Assembly: GCA_964648465.1 (NCBI GenBank)
Contig: CAZYMU010000001.1
Location: 92,126 to 156,125, forward strand
Direction: 5' to 3'
DNA: 64,000 nucleotides
Origin: Aminicenans sp964648465
Lineage (GTDB): Bacteria; Acidobacteriota; Aminicenantia; Aminicenantales; Aminicenantaceae
Below are positions 1 through 7,785 of the stretch, in pieces (within the stretch, counting starts at the first letter, position 1; each line of letters opens with the position of its first letter). The translations under genes were made by a program, and so were the position numbers. The notes beneath the pieces were generated by a model. It was given only the letters and a program-made list of their open reading frames with translations, searched no databases and had not been told where the DNA came from.

Positions 1-164
1 ACAAAAGGGTGGCCTTTGACTGGGTTGTGAATTTATTAGTGGAAGGAATTTCAGAATATTTCAAAGTGCACTTGAAACCAAAAGATTTTAGTATAAAGAA
101 TAGAGAAGATATCCTTAATATTCAAAGAGAGCGATATGAAAGCAAGGATTGGCTATATAGATGA
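1..164 (+). CDS. Probable lipoate-protein ligase, C-terminal end (partial)
   Basis: An open frame enters from the left edge (first full codon at base 3) and ends at TGA 162-164, giving 53 residues. The tail contains a stretch reading ILNIQRERYESKDWLYR. This resembles the C-terminal signature of LplA-type lipoate-protein ligases, where a final helix is followed by KY-x-S-x-x-W-x-(F/Y). Such enzymes attach lipoate to 2-oxoacid dehydrogenase E2 or glycine-cleavage H proteins. The catalytic part lies outside the window, so the name rests on this short motif only. Confidence 0.4.
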   Translation, partial: KRVAFDWVVNLLVEGISEYFKVHLKPKDFSIKNREDILNIQRERYESKDWLYR

Positions 165-224
165 CATATTGATTATTTTAATTTTTAATGATAGCATTGC
201 GTTAATAAACAAGGGTTTTTGCTA

Positions 225-1121
225 ATGAACGAAGTCGAAGAACTTTCTAAGCTTGACATTAAGAATTTACCGCCGTCCAAGAGTTTTCTTCTTGACGACT
301 TACACCAGAATGCGTTAAAAAATCTTTATATTGAACTTGGAGCAGGCCCTGTCTTTTATCTTCTTTCACCATCTTATTCTGTCATAAATCCAAGTCCGAA
401 CGAAGTAATAAACGATTTTATAAACAAAAAAGGTGATATTCTCAATTACATCAAAGAATATATTATCCAAAATCTTGCCAAATATTCTGTTCTTTTAGAT
501 GTAAACAGCTATTTTATTGAGCAAAATAATTTTCTTGTTTTAGCCAGGATGAGAGAAAGAGATTCGGAGGGGAGGCGATATGAGATTAAATTCTATACTC
601 ATTCTCCCCGGGAACTGATGACAAATTACAATGATAAGATTTATATCGGCAGAGATTTCATTGACCTTTTCCAATTTAAGAGAAAATATTTCGGAGTTAA
701 AGATCTGATAACTTCATTAAAAAATCAATATGAGATTTTGCTTGATAAAGCTGAACAAAAGCTGAAAAATCCTCTCGAATATAAATCCTTTTTTCAGGAA
801 ATAAAAGAATATCTAAGTGAGTTGCGAATCGAGGGTTTTAATATCCTTCAATCTCTTCCACCATATATTGATTTTAAACAAATAAAAGAAAAAGACTTGA
901 TTAGTATTAATGCTCAGTACCGTACAATTAATCATTATTTGATTGAGCTGTGTGATGAAGTAAATGAATTTGAGAATCTTCTAAGAGATAAAAAAGAAAT
1001 GCATTTTGTCCGATATGTCACAAAATATAAAAAGGACCTTACAAACTTTATTTCATATTTCAATATAAAAATAAATGGTTATCTGTCAGAAAAAATATTC
1101 AGCCTGAAATATAAAAGTTAA
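225..1121 (+). CDS. Hypothetical protein, about 298 residues
   Basis: I do not recognise this family. The protein has no signal peptide and no membrane segment. It is rich in Lys, Glu, Ile and Asn, with a central basic region and a helical C-terminal half that may form coiled coil. A TTG two codons upstream is possible, but I prefer the ATG at 225 because AAGGG lies about ten bases before it. It stands alone, convergent with the DUF4097 gene, and its stop is 12 bases from that gene's end. A soluble cytoplasmic protein is the most that can be inferred. Confidence 0.6.
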   Translation: MNEVEELSKLDIKNLPPSKSFLLDDLHQNALKNLYIELGAGPVFYLLSPSYSVINPSPNEVINDFINKKGDILNYIKEYIIQNLAKYSVLLDVNSYFIEQNNFLVLARMRERDSEGRRYEIKFYTHSPRELMTNYNDKIYIGRDFIDLFQFKRKYFGVKDLITSLKNQYEILLDKAEQKLKNPLEYKSFFQEIKEYLSELRIEGFNILQSLPPYIDFKQIKEKDLISINAQYRTINHYLIELCDEVNEFENLLRDKKEMHFVRYVTKYKKDLTNFISYFNIKINGYLSEKIFSLKYKS

Positions 1122-1133
1122 TCATATCTAGTC

Positions 1134-2432
1134 TTATTCTAAAATCCTGATTGATCCGTAGCTGGTTGAAAGGAAAATTTTGGGATTTTCTTTTTCATCA
1201 GTAAATGCTTTGATTATAGAGAGACTGTTTTCTTTTCGGAACGTGGGTTCAAAAGGAAGCTCCCATTTAATATTACCGCCCTTGTTTTGGGCTTCAACAG
1301 GGTATTTTCCCTCAGAAGGCCAGTGTAATGTTATATCTGTATATGTGCCCTTAACTTCTATTGGCTGGGTAAGAGGAGAAGGCCTCAGAATTATTTTTCC
1401 GTGGGATAGAAGAATGGTTGTTTTTCCAGAAAATTTATCAAGTTCGATGTCATTATATGATGAAGAAATATTGATTTCGTCTCCGCTTATTGTGTTTCCA
1501 TAAATACCAAGGCTTTTTCCATCTATTGCCAGGTTGCCATGGATATTGTTCAATCTTACATTGCTGTATCTATCAGTTATTTCAAGGTCTCCATCTATTC
1601 CATTTATTTCTATATATGAATGGTTACCTATGATTTTTGTGGGGCCTGCATTGAGTAATATTATTTTTTCATAGGAATTCTCAATTTCAACAGTACCTGA
1701 TAGGTTTTGGCCGAAGACTTCATTATGGGAACCTTCAACCGTGACATCCTGTGAGAAATCTTCTAGATGAATTGTACCGTATCTATGGATAATATGGGTG
1801 TTTCCTTTGATGCTTTTTGCTGTAAGAGAAGAGTGGCTGCTTTCTATACGGCAGTCGGATTGAACATTGTCTACTTCGACATCTTCGTAACTGTTTCGAA
1901 CAAAAATATTGCCATCTATTTCTGAAGCAATGACCTTTCCATGACTGTTGATGATATTCGTGTTCCCCAGTTTGTAAGTTTTAACAATTCCATATGAATT
2001 TTTTACTTTTACATTCATTCCTTCCGGAATAAAAAGCCTAAAGCTTGTTTTGAAATTTTTCCGCTTGAAGTCGTTGCGGTTTGTCGAAATCATCAACTCA
2101 TTGATGCCTTTATTAACTGACATCTTCAGCTTGTCAGAAATTTTCTTTGCAAGTTCTTCATTTCTGCGCCAAATTTTTTTCCCAAAAACAACAGTTATCT
2201 TTTCTTCCTCAGTTCCTTGTATTTCAACATCTCCATGGGCATTGATGACTTGAAGTTCAGAAGGGAAGGGGGGGTAGATTTCCTGTGATTCTTCATATTC
2301 GAATTCACCATAGAAAAAGATAAAACCGTCACCACAATAAGAGTCGAAATGAATTTTTCCTGTTTGGGCATGGAAAAAGATTACCCCGGCAATGATGATG
2401 AAAATTAAAAGGATGATTTCTTTTGCTTTCAT
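1134..2432 (-). CDS. DUF4097-type beta-strand repeat envelope protein
   Basis: The N-terminus is a signal or anchor helix (about residues 5-23). The rest is a long series of short strands with recurring Asn/Gly/His turns such as NSYG, NSHG and SSHS, typical of the DUF4097 (putative adhesin) right-handed beta-solenoid fold. It should face the periplasm or exterior. It is the last gene of a minus-strand run: ECF sigma, anti-sigma, two LiaF-like membrane proteins, then this protein, with only 2 bases between it and the preceding gene. DUF4097 proteins commonly sit beside LiaI/LiaF or PspC-like envelope-stress genes, so a role in envelope stress sensing is a reasonable inference. The ligand is unknown. 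Confidence 0.75.
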   Translation of the reverse strand: MKAKEIILLIFIIIAGVIFFHAQTGKIHFDSYCGDGFIFFYGEFEYEESQEIYPPFPSELQVINAHGDVEIQGTEEEKITVVFGKKIWRRNEELAKKISDKLKMSVNKGINELMISTNRNDFKRKNFKTSFRLFIPEGMNVKVKNSYGIVKTYKLGNTNIINSHGKVIASEIDGNIFVRNSYEDVEVDNVQSDCRIESSHSSLTAKSIKGNTHIIHRYGTIHLEDFSQDVTVEGSHNEVFGQNLSGTVEIENSYEKIILLNAGPTKIIGNHSYIEINGIDGDLEITDRYSNVRLNNIHGNLAIDGKSLGIYGNTISGDEINISSSYNDIELDKFSGKTTILLSHGKIILRPSPLTQPIEVKGTYTDITLHWPSEGKYPVEAQNKGGNIKWELPFEPTFRKENSLSIIKAFTDEKENPKIFLSTSYGSIRILE

Positions 2433-2434
2433 TT

Positions 2435-2641
2435 TTAATCCTGAATATTTTCGGGTTCTTCATTTTGTTCTTTTATTCCGTAGTAAAGCTTCCAGACTCC
2501 CCACACAATAAGTACTAAGGGCCAGAGACGAGCTACTGTATCCCATATGGAAGTACCAAGATTGCTAAGGAGAATGGTAAGACCTACTAGGACTAGTATG
2601 ATACCCCATACAAGAGGGTCTGTACGTTTTTGTTTAGCCAT
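2435..2641 (-). CDS. Small LiaI/LiaF-like (DUF5668) membrane protein
   Basis: I start this 68-residue protein at the ATG at 2641, which has GGAG a few bases upstream, rather than at a longer frame overlapping the next gene. Two hydrophobic helices (about residues 10-26 and 39-53) carry the DUF5668 pattern: WGIILVLVG, then LWPLVLIVWGVW. The tail is acidic. It is a half-length relative of its upstream neighbour, which ends in the same two-helix unit, so the pair probably arose by duplication. An inner-membrane accessory role in the sigma/anti-sigma module is inferred from position. Confidence 0.7.
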   Translation of the reverse strand: MAKQKRTDPLVWGIILVLVGLTILLSNLGTSIWDTVARLWPLVLIVWGVWKLYYGIKEQNEEPENIQD

Positions 2642-2660
2642 TTTTTTCTCCTTAATTTTT

Positions 2661-3155
2661 TTAATTTTCCTGTTTTTTACGTGAATAATAATCTGCAATA
2701 AGTTTAATCCCGATGACGATAACAATGAGAGGCCAGAAATCGAACACAGTGTCATAGTTGATGAGGAAGTTAAAATTAGCCATGAGGAATATTCCTCCAA
2801 GGGCGATTAAAATAATTCCCCAGAAAATAGAGCCAGATTTTACAGCATCAGAAAAATCTTCTGTAAATTCTTCTTCTTCACTATGAATGGCTCTTCGGTT
2901 AATAGTTGAAGAAACATTGATGGAATCAATGATCTGGTAAAAATAAAATCCAGCAAGAAACAGTCCTAGGAAAACAGGAGAGCCTTTGCCATTTGCAAGC
3001 AGGGTAACTAGTAGAGAAAAGGCGAGAAGGTGGACCAAGGCCTTTTGAATCTGGCGGTTATAAAGAGCGCCAACACCAAAAGGAAAAAAGAACGATAGTA
3101 TTCCTGCGAGTAATGGAGATTTTGGTGGTCTTTTGACGATTACTTTTTCTTCCAT
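2661..3155 (-). CDS. DUF5668/LiaF-like membrane protein
   Basis: This 164-residue protein has an N-terminal TM2-like hydrophobic region (about 15-75) containing FFPFGVGALYNRQ. A charged acidic linker (about 93-102) follows, and then a C-terminal two-helix DUF5668 unit (about 109-157, WGIILIALGG and FWPLIVIVIG). It has no enzymatic motif. It lies between the anti-sigma gene (26 bases away) and the shorter paralogue (19 bases away), all on one strand, so the genes are very likely co-transcribed. In LiaF-like proteins this membrane unit is linked to envelope-stress signalling. That role is inferred here. Confidence 0.7.
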   Translation of the reverse strand: MEEKVIVKRPPKSPLLAGILSFFFPFGVGALYNRQIQKALVHLLAFSLLVTLLANGKGSPVFLGLFLAGFYFYQIIDSINVSSTINRRAIHSEEEEFTEDFSDAVKSGSIFWGIILIALGGIFLMANFNFLINYDTVFDFWPLIVIVIGIKLIADYYSRKKQEN

Positions 3156-3181
3156 TTTATACCTCCAAATTTATGATATCT

Positions 3182-3679
3182 TTATCCCTCTGTTTCTCCG
3201 AAAGGATTGATATCCTTAAGAGAAACAATTATATTTTCTTTATACCCACCCAGGGAATCTGAGAAAGATTCTGCCTTAGCAACCAGCCTTCCGATTTTAC
3301 TGTATCCGATATGAATCTGCCGGTTTAGAGATTTGTTAATGAGATTTTTATTTGGATTATATATGTAGCACGATATCAGAATAAGGAAAACAGAAACTGC
3401 AGCCAGGATGGGTTGGAGCGAGGGCTGGCCAAGAAAATCAAAGCTGATTTTGAATTTTCTCTTTTTAACAGGAGTTTTATAAAGGCGTTCCAGCAAGTTC
3501 TTGCTTACATCTACTTCTGGAAAATCAGCAAGAGTCATGGTTGTTTCTTTAATAGACAAAAAAAGACCTGTGCATTTCTGGCAGGATTTTAAATGTTCTT
3601 CAACCATTTGTTTTTCTTTTAAGTTAAGCTCATCCTCTATATAAGGAGATAAAAGTTCTTCTATGTGTTTACATTCCAT
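3182..3679 (-). CDS. Zinc-finger (zf-HC2) anti-sigma factor
   Basis: The N-terminal 40 residues form a classic zf-HC2 anti-sigma domain with His29, Cys33 and Cys36 (HLKSCQKC). These bind zinc and clamp the cognate ECF sigma factor. One transmembrane helix (about residues 91-107) follows, with a periplasmic tail of about 58 residues ending in Ser/Gly/Glu-rich sequence. The gene overlaps the sigma factor gene by 11 bases (3669-3679), implying translational coupling and a matched pair. Release of the sigma factor would follow a signal read on the periplasmic side. The protease or signal is not visible here. Confidence 0.85.
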   Translation of the reverse strand: MECKHIEELLSPYIEDELNLKEKQMVEEHLKSCQKCTGLFLSIKETTMTLADFPEVDVSKNLLERLYKTPVKKRKFKISFDFLGQPSLQPILAAVSVFLILISCYIYNPNKNLINKSLNRQIHIGYSKIGRLVAKAESFSDSLGGYKENIIVSLKDINPFGETEG

Positions 3680-4229
3680 TTCTTTCCTCCTTTTTTTCTT
3701 TGAGGATTCTTGCCAGCTGAAGTCTTCCTCTATTAACGCGAGATTTAACCGTTCCCAGAGGCAGGCTCATGATTTCTGCTACTTCTTTGTATTTTTTGCC
3801 CTGAATATCTCTGAGGATGAGCGCTATTCGCATCTCTGATGAAAGGTTTTTGAATCCTTCCCAGATAAATTTTCTAGTTTCGTTCTTCAAAATGCTTTCC
3901 TCAGGACCAATGTTTTTAAACGAAGAAACATAATATTCATTAAACTCATCGCGTGTTTTATTTTTCCATTTTGTTTTTCTGTATTGATCGATGAGGTAAT
4001 TTCTTGTGAGAGAAAGAAGCCATGCGATGAAATTTTTATTAAAATCATATTTGGATAGAGAATAGTGAAGTTTTAGAAAAATTTCTTGTGTTACATCTTC
4101 AGCTTCTTCGTATTTCCCAGAGAACTGGTAAGCGATGTTAAAAATCCTTTTAGAGTAGGTGTTAACGAGCATTCTCCAAGCTCCTTCGTTTCCTTCCAGA
4201 CATTTTTCTATAATCTTTTCTAATTGCAT
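3669..4229 (-). CDS. ECF RNA polymerase sigma factor (left module)
   Basis: This 186-residue group 4 sigma factor shows a sigma2 region with EEAEDVTQEIFLKLH and a sigma4 region with YKEVAEIMSLPLGTVKSRV, a helix-turn-helix for the -35 element. It lacks sigma1 and sigma3, as expected of RpoE-like ECF factors. It is divergent from a second ECF gene across a gap of about 196 bases. It heads the run that also encodes its anti-sigma factor, two LiaF-like proteins and a DUF4097 protein. Autoregulation is usual in this class and would fit the repeated element in the shared upstream region. Confidence 0.9.
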   Translation of the reverse strand: MQLEKIIEKCLEGNEGAWRMLVNTYSKRIFNIAYQFSGKYEEAEDVTQEIFLKLHYSLSKYDFNKNFIAWLLSLTRNYLIDQYRKTKWKNKTRDEFNEYYVSSFKNIGPEESILKNETRKFIWEGFKNLSSEMRIALILRDIQGKKYKEVAEIMSLPLGTVKSRVNRGRLQLARILKEKKEERNGM

Positions 4230-4323
4230 TTACCTCACCTTTGTAGACGAGATTTTGGAGAAAAAAGTTCCATGACAGTTTTTATGAATAATTTAGAACA
4301 AGTATATTTTATAATAATAGTGA

Positions 4324-4400
4324 AAACAAGTTATAACTATGTTATTTACTCATAAGAATAAAGAAGATAAAATTAAATGTTGTAAACAAATTGCAACTAT
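4324..4400. promoter_or_regulatory. Direct repeat in divergent ECF promoter region
   Basis: AAACAAGTTATAACTAT (4324-4340) and AAACAAATTGCAACTAT (4384-4400) match at 14 of 17 positions and start exactly 60 bases apart, inside the shared upstream region of two divergent ECF sigma genes. Each contains a small palindrome (GTTATAAC or TTGCAA) and the AAC tract often seen in ECF -35 elements. A binding site for an ECF factor or an accessory regulator is inferred. Confidence 0.4.
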
Positions 4401-4425
4401 TTAAAGGAAAGTAAAGTTTGGAAAA

Positions 4426-5016
4426 ATGAGAATGGATGAACAAGAACTGATAGAAAAAGTACAGGAAGGTAATGAGATAGCTTTTGCGAGAATTGTCAAC
4501 ATATACCAGCACAAAATAGTTAACTTTCTATGGCAATTGACAGGAGATTATCAGAAATCAGTAGAATTAGCACAGGAAACATTCATGAGAGTTTATTTTA
4601 AAGCAAACAAATATAAACCGATAGCTCCTTTATCTTCATGGATATATGCAATTGCTTCAAACTTGGCTAAAACAGAAATGAAAAAAGCGCGGAGATTTCC
4701 TTCTGTATCTTTCGAGAATGCTGAAAATAACATCAATACGAAATTTACATATACTAAAAATCAAAAGAATTTGGATTTGATCAAGGATTTGAGAGAAGCT
4801 ATAAATTCCCTTCATCCTAGATATAAAATCCCGGTTATTCTTAAGGATATAGAAGGATTTTCTCAAGACGAAATTGCTCAAATACTGAATAAGCCTATTG
4901 GGACTATAAAAGCAAGAATAAGCAGGGGAAGGAATTATCTAAAAAAGGGATTGGAAGAAAAATCGGATAAAATTAATATTTTTAAAAATAGGGAGAAGGC
5001 AAATGGAAGAATTTGA
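4426..5016 (+). CDS. ECF RNA polymerase sigma factor (right module)
   Basis: This is a second group 4 sigma factor, 196 residues, with sigma2 (about 10-75, SVELAQETFMRVYF) and sigma4 (about 125-175, GFSQDEIAQILNKPIGTIKARI). It is clearly distinct from the divergent ECF factor. Two ATGs lie six bases apart and I keep the first. The gene overlaps the next one, a single-pass membrane protein, by 14 bases, which suggests a coupled sigma/anti-sigma pair. The third gene of the run is an HtrA-like protein. The module is therefore built to report on the cell envelope. Confidence 0.9.
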   Translation: MRMDEQELIEKVQEGNEIAFARIVNIYQHKIVNFLWQLTGDYQKSVELAQETFMRVYFKANKYKPIAPLSSWIYAIASNLAKTEMKKARRFPSVSFENAENNINTKFTYTKNQKNLDLIKDLREAINSLHPRYKIPVILKDIEGFSQDEIAQILNKPIGTIKARISRGRNYLKKGLEEKSDKINIFKNREKANGRI

Positions 5017-5401
5017 CTTCATGGAAAATATTGAGAGAGTCAAAGCTCCTGATGATTTTGAGGGGAGAGTCTTGGAAGATCTCTCTAAAAGAAAGGTGAA
5101 AAATGTCAGGACAAGGCAGATACGTCTTTCATTCGCAGGAGCTTTTAGTGCAATAGCAGTAATCATTGTCATAACGAGTTTATTCATCCTTCCTCATGGG
5201 GAAACCGCAAAGTTTTCAACTCTGGAAAAAGGGCTGTCTTCAGAGTCCATGATAGAAAAAGAACGTGGGAAAAGACCGTTTATTCCAATAATAGAAGAAG
5301 TGAATTATTCAGGAGAAATCCGGAATTTATCACATGAAGCCCAAACGATTTATATACTAGAACAAGTCTTTGAAAGTACCGATGCTTCAATTAAATATTA
5401 A
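5003..5401 (+). CDS. Probable membrane anti-sigma factor without zinc motif
   Basis: The cytoplasmic N-terminus (about residues 1-40) contains VKAPDDFEGRVLEDLSKRK, which resembles the helical anti-sigma domain but has no HxxxCxxC zinc site. One membrane helix (about 45-64) and a periplasmic tail of about 68 residues follow. GGAGAAGG precedes the ATG, which lies inside the end of the ECF gene. Position, topology and the amphipathic N-terminal helix support an anti-sigma role for the right-hand ECF factor. No sequence motif proves it. Confidence 0.6.
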   Translation: MEEFDFMENIERVKAPDDFEGRVLEDLSKRKVKNVRTRQIRLSFAGAFSAIAVIIVITSLFILPHGETAKFSTLEKGLSSESMIEKERGKRPFIPIIEEVNYSGEIRNLSHEAQTIYILEQVFESTDASIKY

Positions 5402-5416
5402 GGAGGCAAGTGCAAA

Positions 5417-7042
5417 ATGAACAAAAAGAATAAAATAGCATTTTATTTGGCCGGATTTTTAGTATTAATATTTTTTAGTTTAAATGCAGAAGCAAGTCCG
5501 ATATTAAATGATGAAAAACCAGTTAAAGATGTAGTAAAGAAGGTATATCCTTCAGTCGTAAGAGTAGAAGTCAGAAACGGGATAAGAAAGGTTGCAACCG
5601 GAGTCATTATTGACAAGGATGGGCACATAGTGACAACAGCTCTCATATCGCCTCGAGATGAAGAAATATTTATTACTACTTCGGATGGAAAAAATATTCA
5701 GGCAGAGTTTATGGGTATGGATTCAATGACTCACCTGGCATTAATCAAAAGCAAAGGAGATAAATTAACTCCTATATCTTTAGGAAAGACGGGGGATATC
5801 TCAACTGGCTCCTGGATAGGAGTTGTCAGTATATCGCCTGAAAATAAAGCTGCTGTCACGCAGGGAATTGTAAGTTCAATTAGTAAGGATACGCTCCGTT
5901 TGAATGTTTGGGTCGTCCCGGGTACTAGCGGAAGCCCGGTTATTGATAGCAAAGGGCATATGATTGGCCTAGTAAGAGGGGTTTATTCAGACAGTGTTGT
6001 TTATGAGGTTGGAAGGGAGGAAACCAGAAGTACAGGATATTTATTCCATAGAGAGGAGGGACCTTCTTCTGCAATGGTAAAAGCTGTCCCTGTTAACATC
6101 GTTAAAAATGTTGTCTCTGAAATAAAGGAAAAAGGGAAAGTTGAAAGAGGGTGGATCGGTGTTTCAATTGTAGAGAATGAAGATGGAGAGGTAGAGATTG
6201 TTAGTATTGAAGATAAATCTCCGGCTGAACTGGCAAAACTAGAAAAAGGAGATGTTATCTTGGAGTTTGATGACATAAAAATAACAAGTACTGATATGCT
6301 TGCTGATGAAATCAGGAGGAGAAAGCCAGGAGATAATGTTTCAATGAAAATTGAAAGAGAAAGAAAAACTCGGGATGTAAAATTAAAGTTAGGTGAATAT
6401 TCAGAGAAAGATATCTTACGGGAGTTTGAAATGAAATTTCCCCGTCTTTTTTCTCCCAAATTAACAAAGCCTATAGAACCACCCCGTATAAAAATTAAAC
6501 CTGAGATATTCAAATGGAACCTTAGATCTAGAAATTATATTGGAGTTTATATAGAAGAACTCAATGAAGATCTTTCAGAGTATTTCGGCTTGAAGGGAAG
6601 CAAGGGACTACTTGTTTCAAAAGTCAGTGAAGGTAGTCCTGCAGAAAAGTCGGGGTTAAAGGTTGGAGATGTTATCTTCAGAGCAGACGAGAAGGAAGTA
6701 GAAACCCTTAATGAATTGAGTCGATTGATTCAAAGAAAGAATAAAGGCGAAAAAATCAAAATTGAATTTTTGAGGGATAAAAAAAAGAAAATAATAGATG
6801 TAGAAATTGACGAGGAAGATAATAGAAATGATCTTTTCTTCTCAAAAAAATGGGAAGATGCTTCTCATCTCTGGAAGAATTATTCAGAAAAAATTAGGGA
6901 GCAGTATGAAAAAAGTGTTGAACAGTATTACAGTGAAGCTCGAAAAAAAATAAAGAAATTGAATGAAGAAATTGAAAAGAAAAAAGATGCAGAAAAAGAA
7001 ATGCAAAAAGTAATCAAAAAGTATCGGTGCATAAGGGTTTAG
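5417..7042 (+). CDS. HtrA/DegP-like periplasmic protein with two PDZ domains, catalytic triad incomplete
   Basis: A signal peptide (about 1-26) is followed by an S1C trypsin-like domain (about 35-190), PDZ1 (about 243-327), PDZ2 (about 372-463) and a highly charged coiled coil (about 490-535). Aligned by eye to DegP, the catalytic His is replaced by Leu76 (GHIVTTALIS where DegP has a VVTNNHVV-like string). The catalytic Asp is replaced by His106 (MTHLALI for SDIALI). The nucleophile Ser171 remains in GTSGSP. The protein is probably not a working protease and may act as a PDZ-based sensor, scaffold or chaperone. AAGGAGG sits about ten bases before the ATG, 15 bases after the anti-sigma-like gene, so it belongs to the ECF operon. 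Confidence 0.85.
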   Translation: MNKKNKIAFYLAGFLVLIFFSLNAEASPILNDEKPVKDVVKKVYPSVVRVEVRNGIRKVATGVIIDKDGHIVTTALISPRDEEIFITTSDGKNIQAEFMGMDSMTHLALIKSKGDKLTPISLGKTGDISTGSWIGVVSISPENKAAVTQGIVSSISKDTLRLNVWVVPGTSGSPVIDSKGHMIGLVRGVYSDSVVYEVGREETRSTGYLFHREEGPSSAMVKAVPVNIVKNVVSEIKEKGKVERGWIGVSIVENEDGEVEIVSIEDKSPAELAKLEKGDVILEFDDIKITSTDMLADEIRRRKPGDNVSMKIERERKTRDVKLKLGEYSEKDILREFEMKFPRLFSPKLTKPIEPPRIKIKPEIFKWNLRSRNYIGVYIEELNEDLSEYFGLKGSKGLLVSKVSEGSPAEKSGLKVGDVIFRADEKEVETLNELSRLIQRKNKGEKIKIEFLRDKKKKIIDVEIDEEDNRNDLFFSKKWEDASHLWKNYSEKIREQYEKSVEQYYSEARKKIKKLNEEIEKKKDAEKEMQKVIKKYRCIRV

Positions 7043-7064
7043 ACTTGCTCTTGTGTCCATTCTC

Positions 7065-7108
7065 AGAGGGAGGCAGGGAGAGTATATATATGGCCTCCCT
7101 CTTTTATT
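7065..7108. terminator. Intrinsic terminator between convergent genes
   Basis: A perfect 10-bp stem (AGAGGGAGGC at 7065-7074 with GCCTCCCTCT at 7093-7102) encloses an 18-base loop and runs into TTTTATT. It lies between the HtrA-like gene and trmH, which converge here. It serves the plus strand best; the A-rich flank for the minus direction is weak. Confidence 0.7.
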
Positions 7109-7123
7109 AAGACTTCGGATTTA

Positions 7124-7705
7124 TCACTTAGACAGCCATTTAGTCATGAAAGTTTCATATTCATCAGGGGATAATCTTGTTTTCTTAAAAAAATCTTTTG
7201 CAGCCCTCTGTCTCATTGCTTCATAAAGTACAATCCCAACCGAAACAGAAAGATTCAAGCTGTGGACCATGCCAATCATTGGGATTTTAATTACATAATC
7301 TGCAAAGTCCAGGGCTTCAGAAGAGATTCCTTCTGATTCATTGCCGAAAATTATGGCAGTTGGTTCTGTATAGTCTACTGCTTGATAAGAAATGGATTCA
7401 TTGCTCAGGTGAGTGGCAGCGATCTTAAACCCTTTCTCTTTTAATAGAGATAGACATTCAGAAGGGGAAGAATAATGATTGAAATGAAGCCATTTTTCTG
7501 CCCGTGTAGATATAGCCTCATTAATAGGAAAAAGTTTTTGACCGAGGGAAATAATGTCAAGATGCAGTATACCGGCGGCATCGCAGGTCCTGGCAACCGC
7601 ACTTGCATTATGGGTGTTTGTGACTTTTTCAAGGACAACTCTCAGGTCGGGTTGGCGTAATGACAATACTCTTTCAACCTTTTCTATTCTTTTTTTTGTT
7701 GGCAT
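7124..7705 (-). CDS. trmH: tRNA (guanosine-18-2'-O)-methyltransferase TrmH
   Basis: This is a SPOUT-class methyltransferase of 193 residues. It shows the N-terminal RQPDLRVVLEKVTNTHNASAVAR segment (motif 1 region), motif 2 IIFGNESEGIS and motif 3 IPMIGMVHSLNLSVSVGI, which form the knotted SAM site. It should methylate the ribose of G18 in tRNA D-loops. Length is normal for TrmH without a large extension. It is the last gene of a minus-strand group with a prenyl/phospholipid-type methyltransferase and LPS core genes, separated by about 80 bases from the next. Confidence 0.85.
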   Translation of the reverse strand: MPTKKRIEKVERVLSLRQPDLRVVLEKVTNTHNASAVARTCDAAGILHLDIISLGQKLFPINEAISTRAEKWLHFNHYSSPSECLSLLKEKGFKIAATHLSNESISYQAVDYTEPTAIIFGNESEGISSEALDFADYVIKIPMIGMVHSLNLSVSVGIVLYEAMRQRAAKDFFKKTRLSPDEYETFMTKWLSK

Positions 7706-7785
7706 AATCTGAATATAACAAACGATCTTTCAAAACGCAAAACTCAAATGAAATAGGTTTTGGAAAAACTGGCGTTTGTAGTCTG

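Noticed and set aside
2661..2800. Longer start for the small LiaF-like protein overlapping its neighbour
   Set aside because: The extra residues are out-of-frame sequence of the upstream gene, whereas the ATG at 2641 has a good ribosome site.
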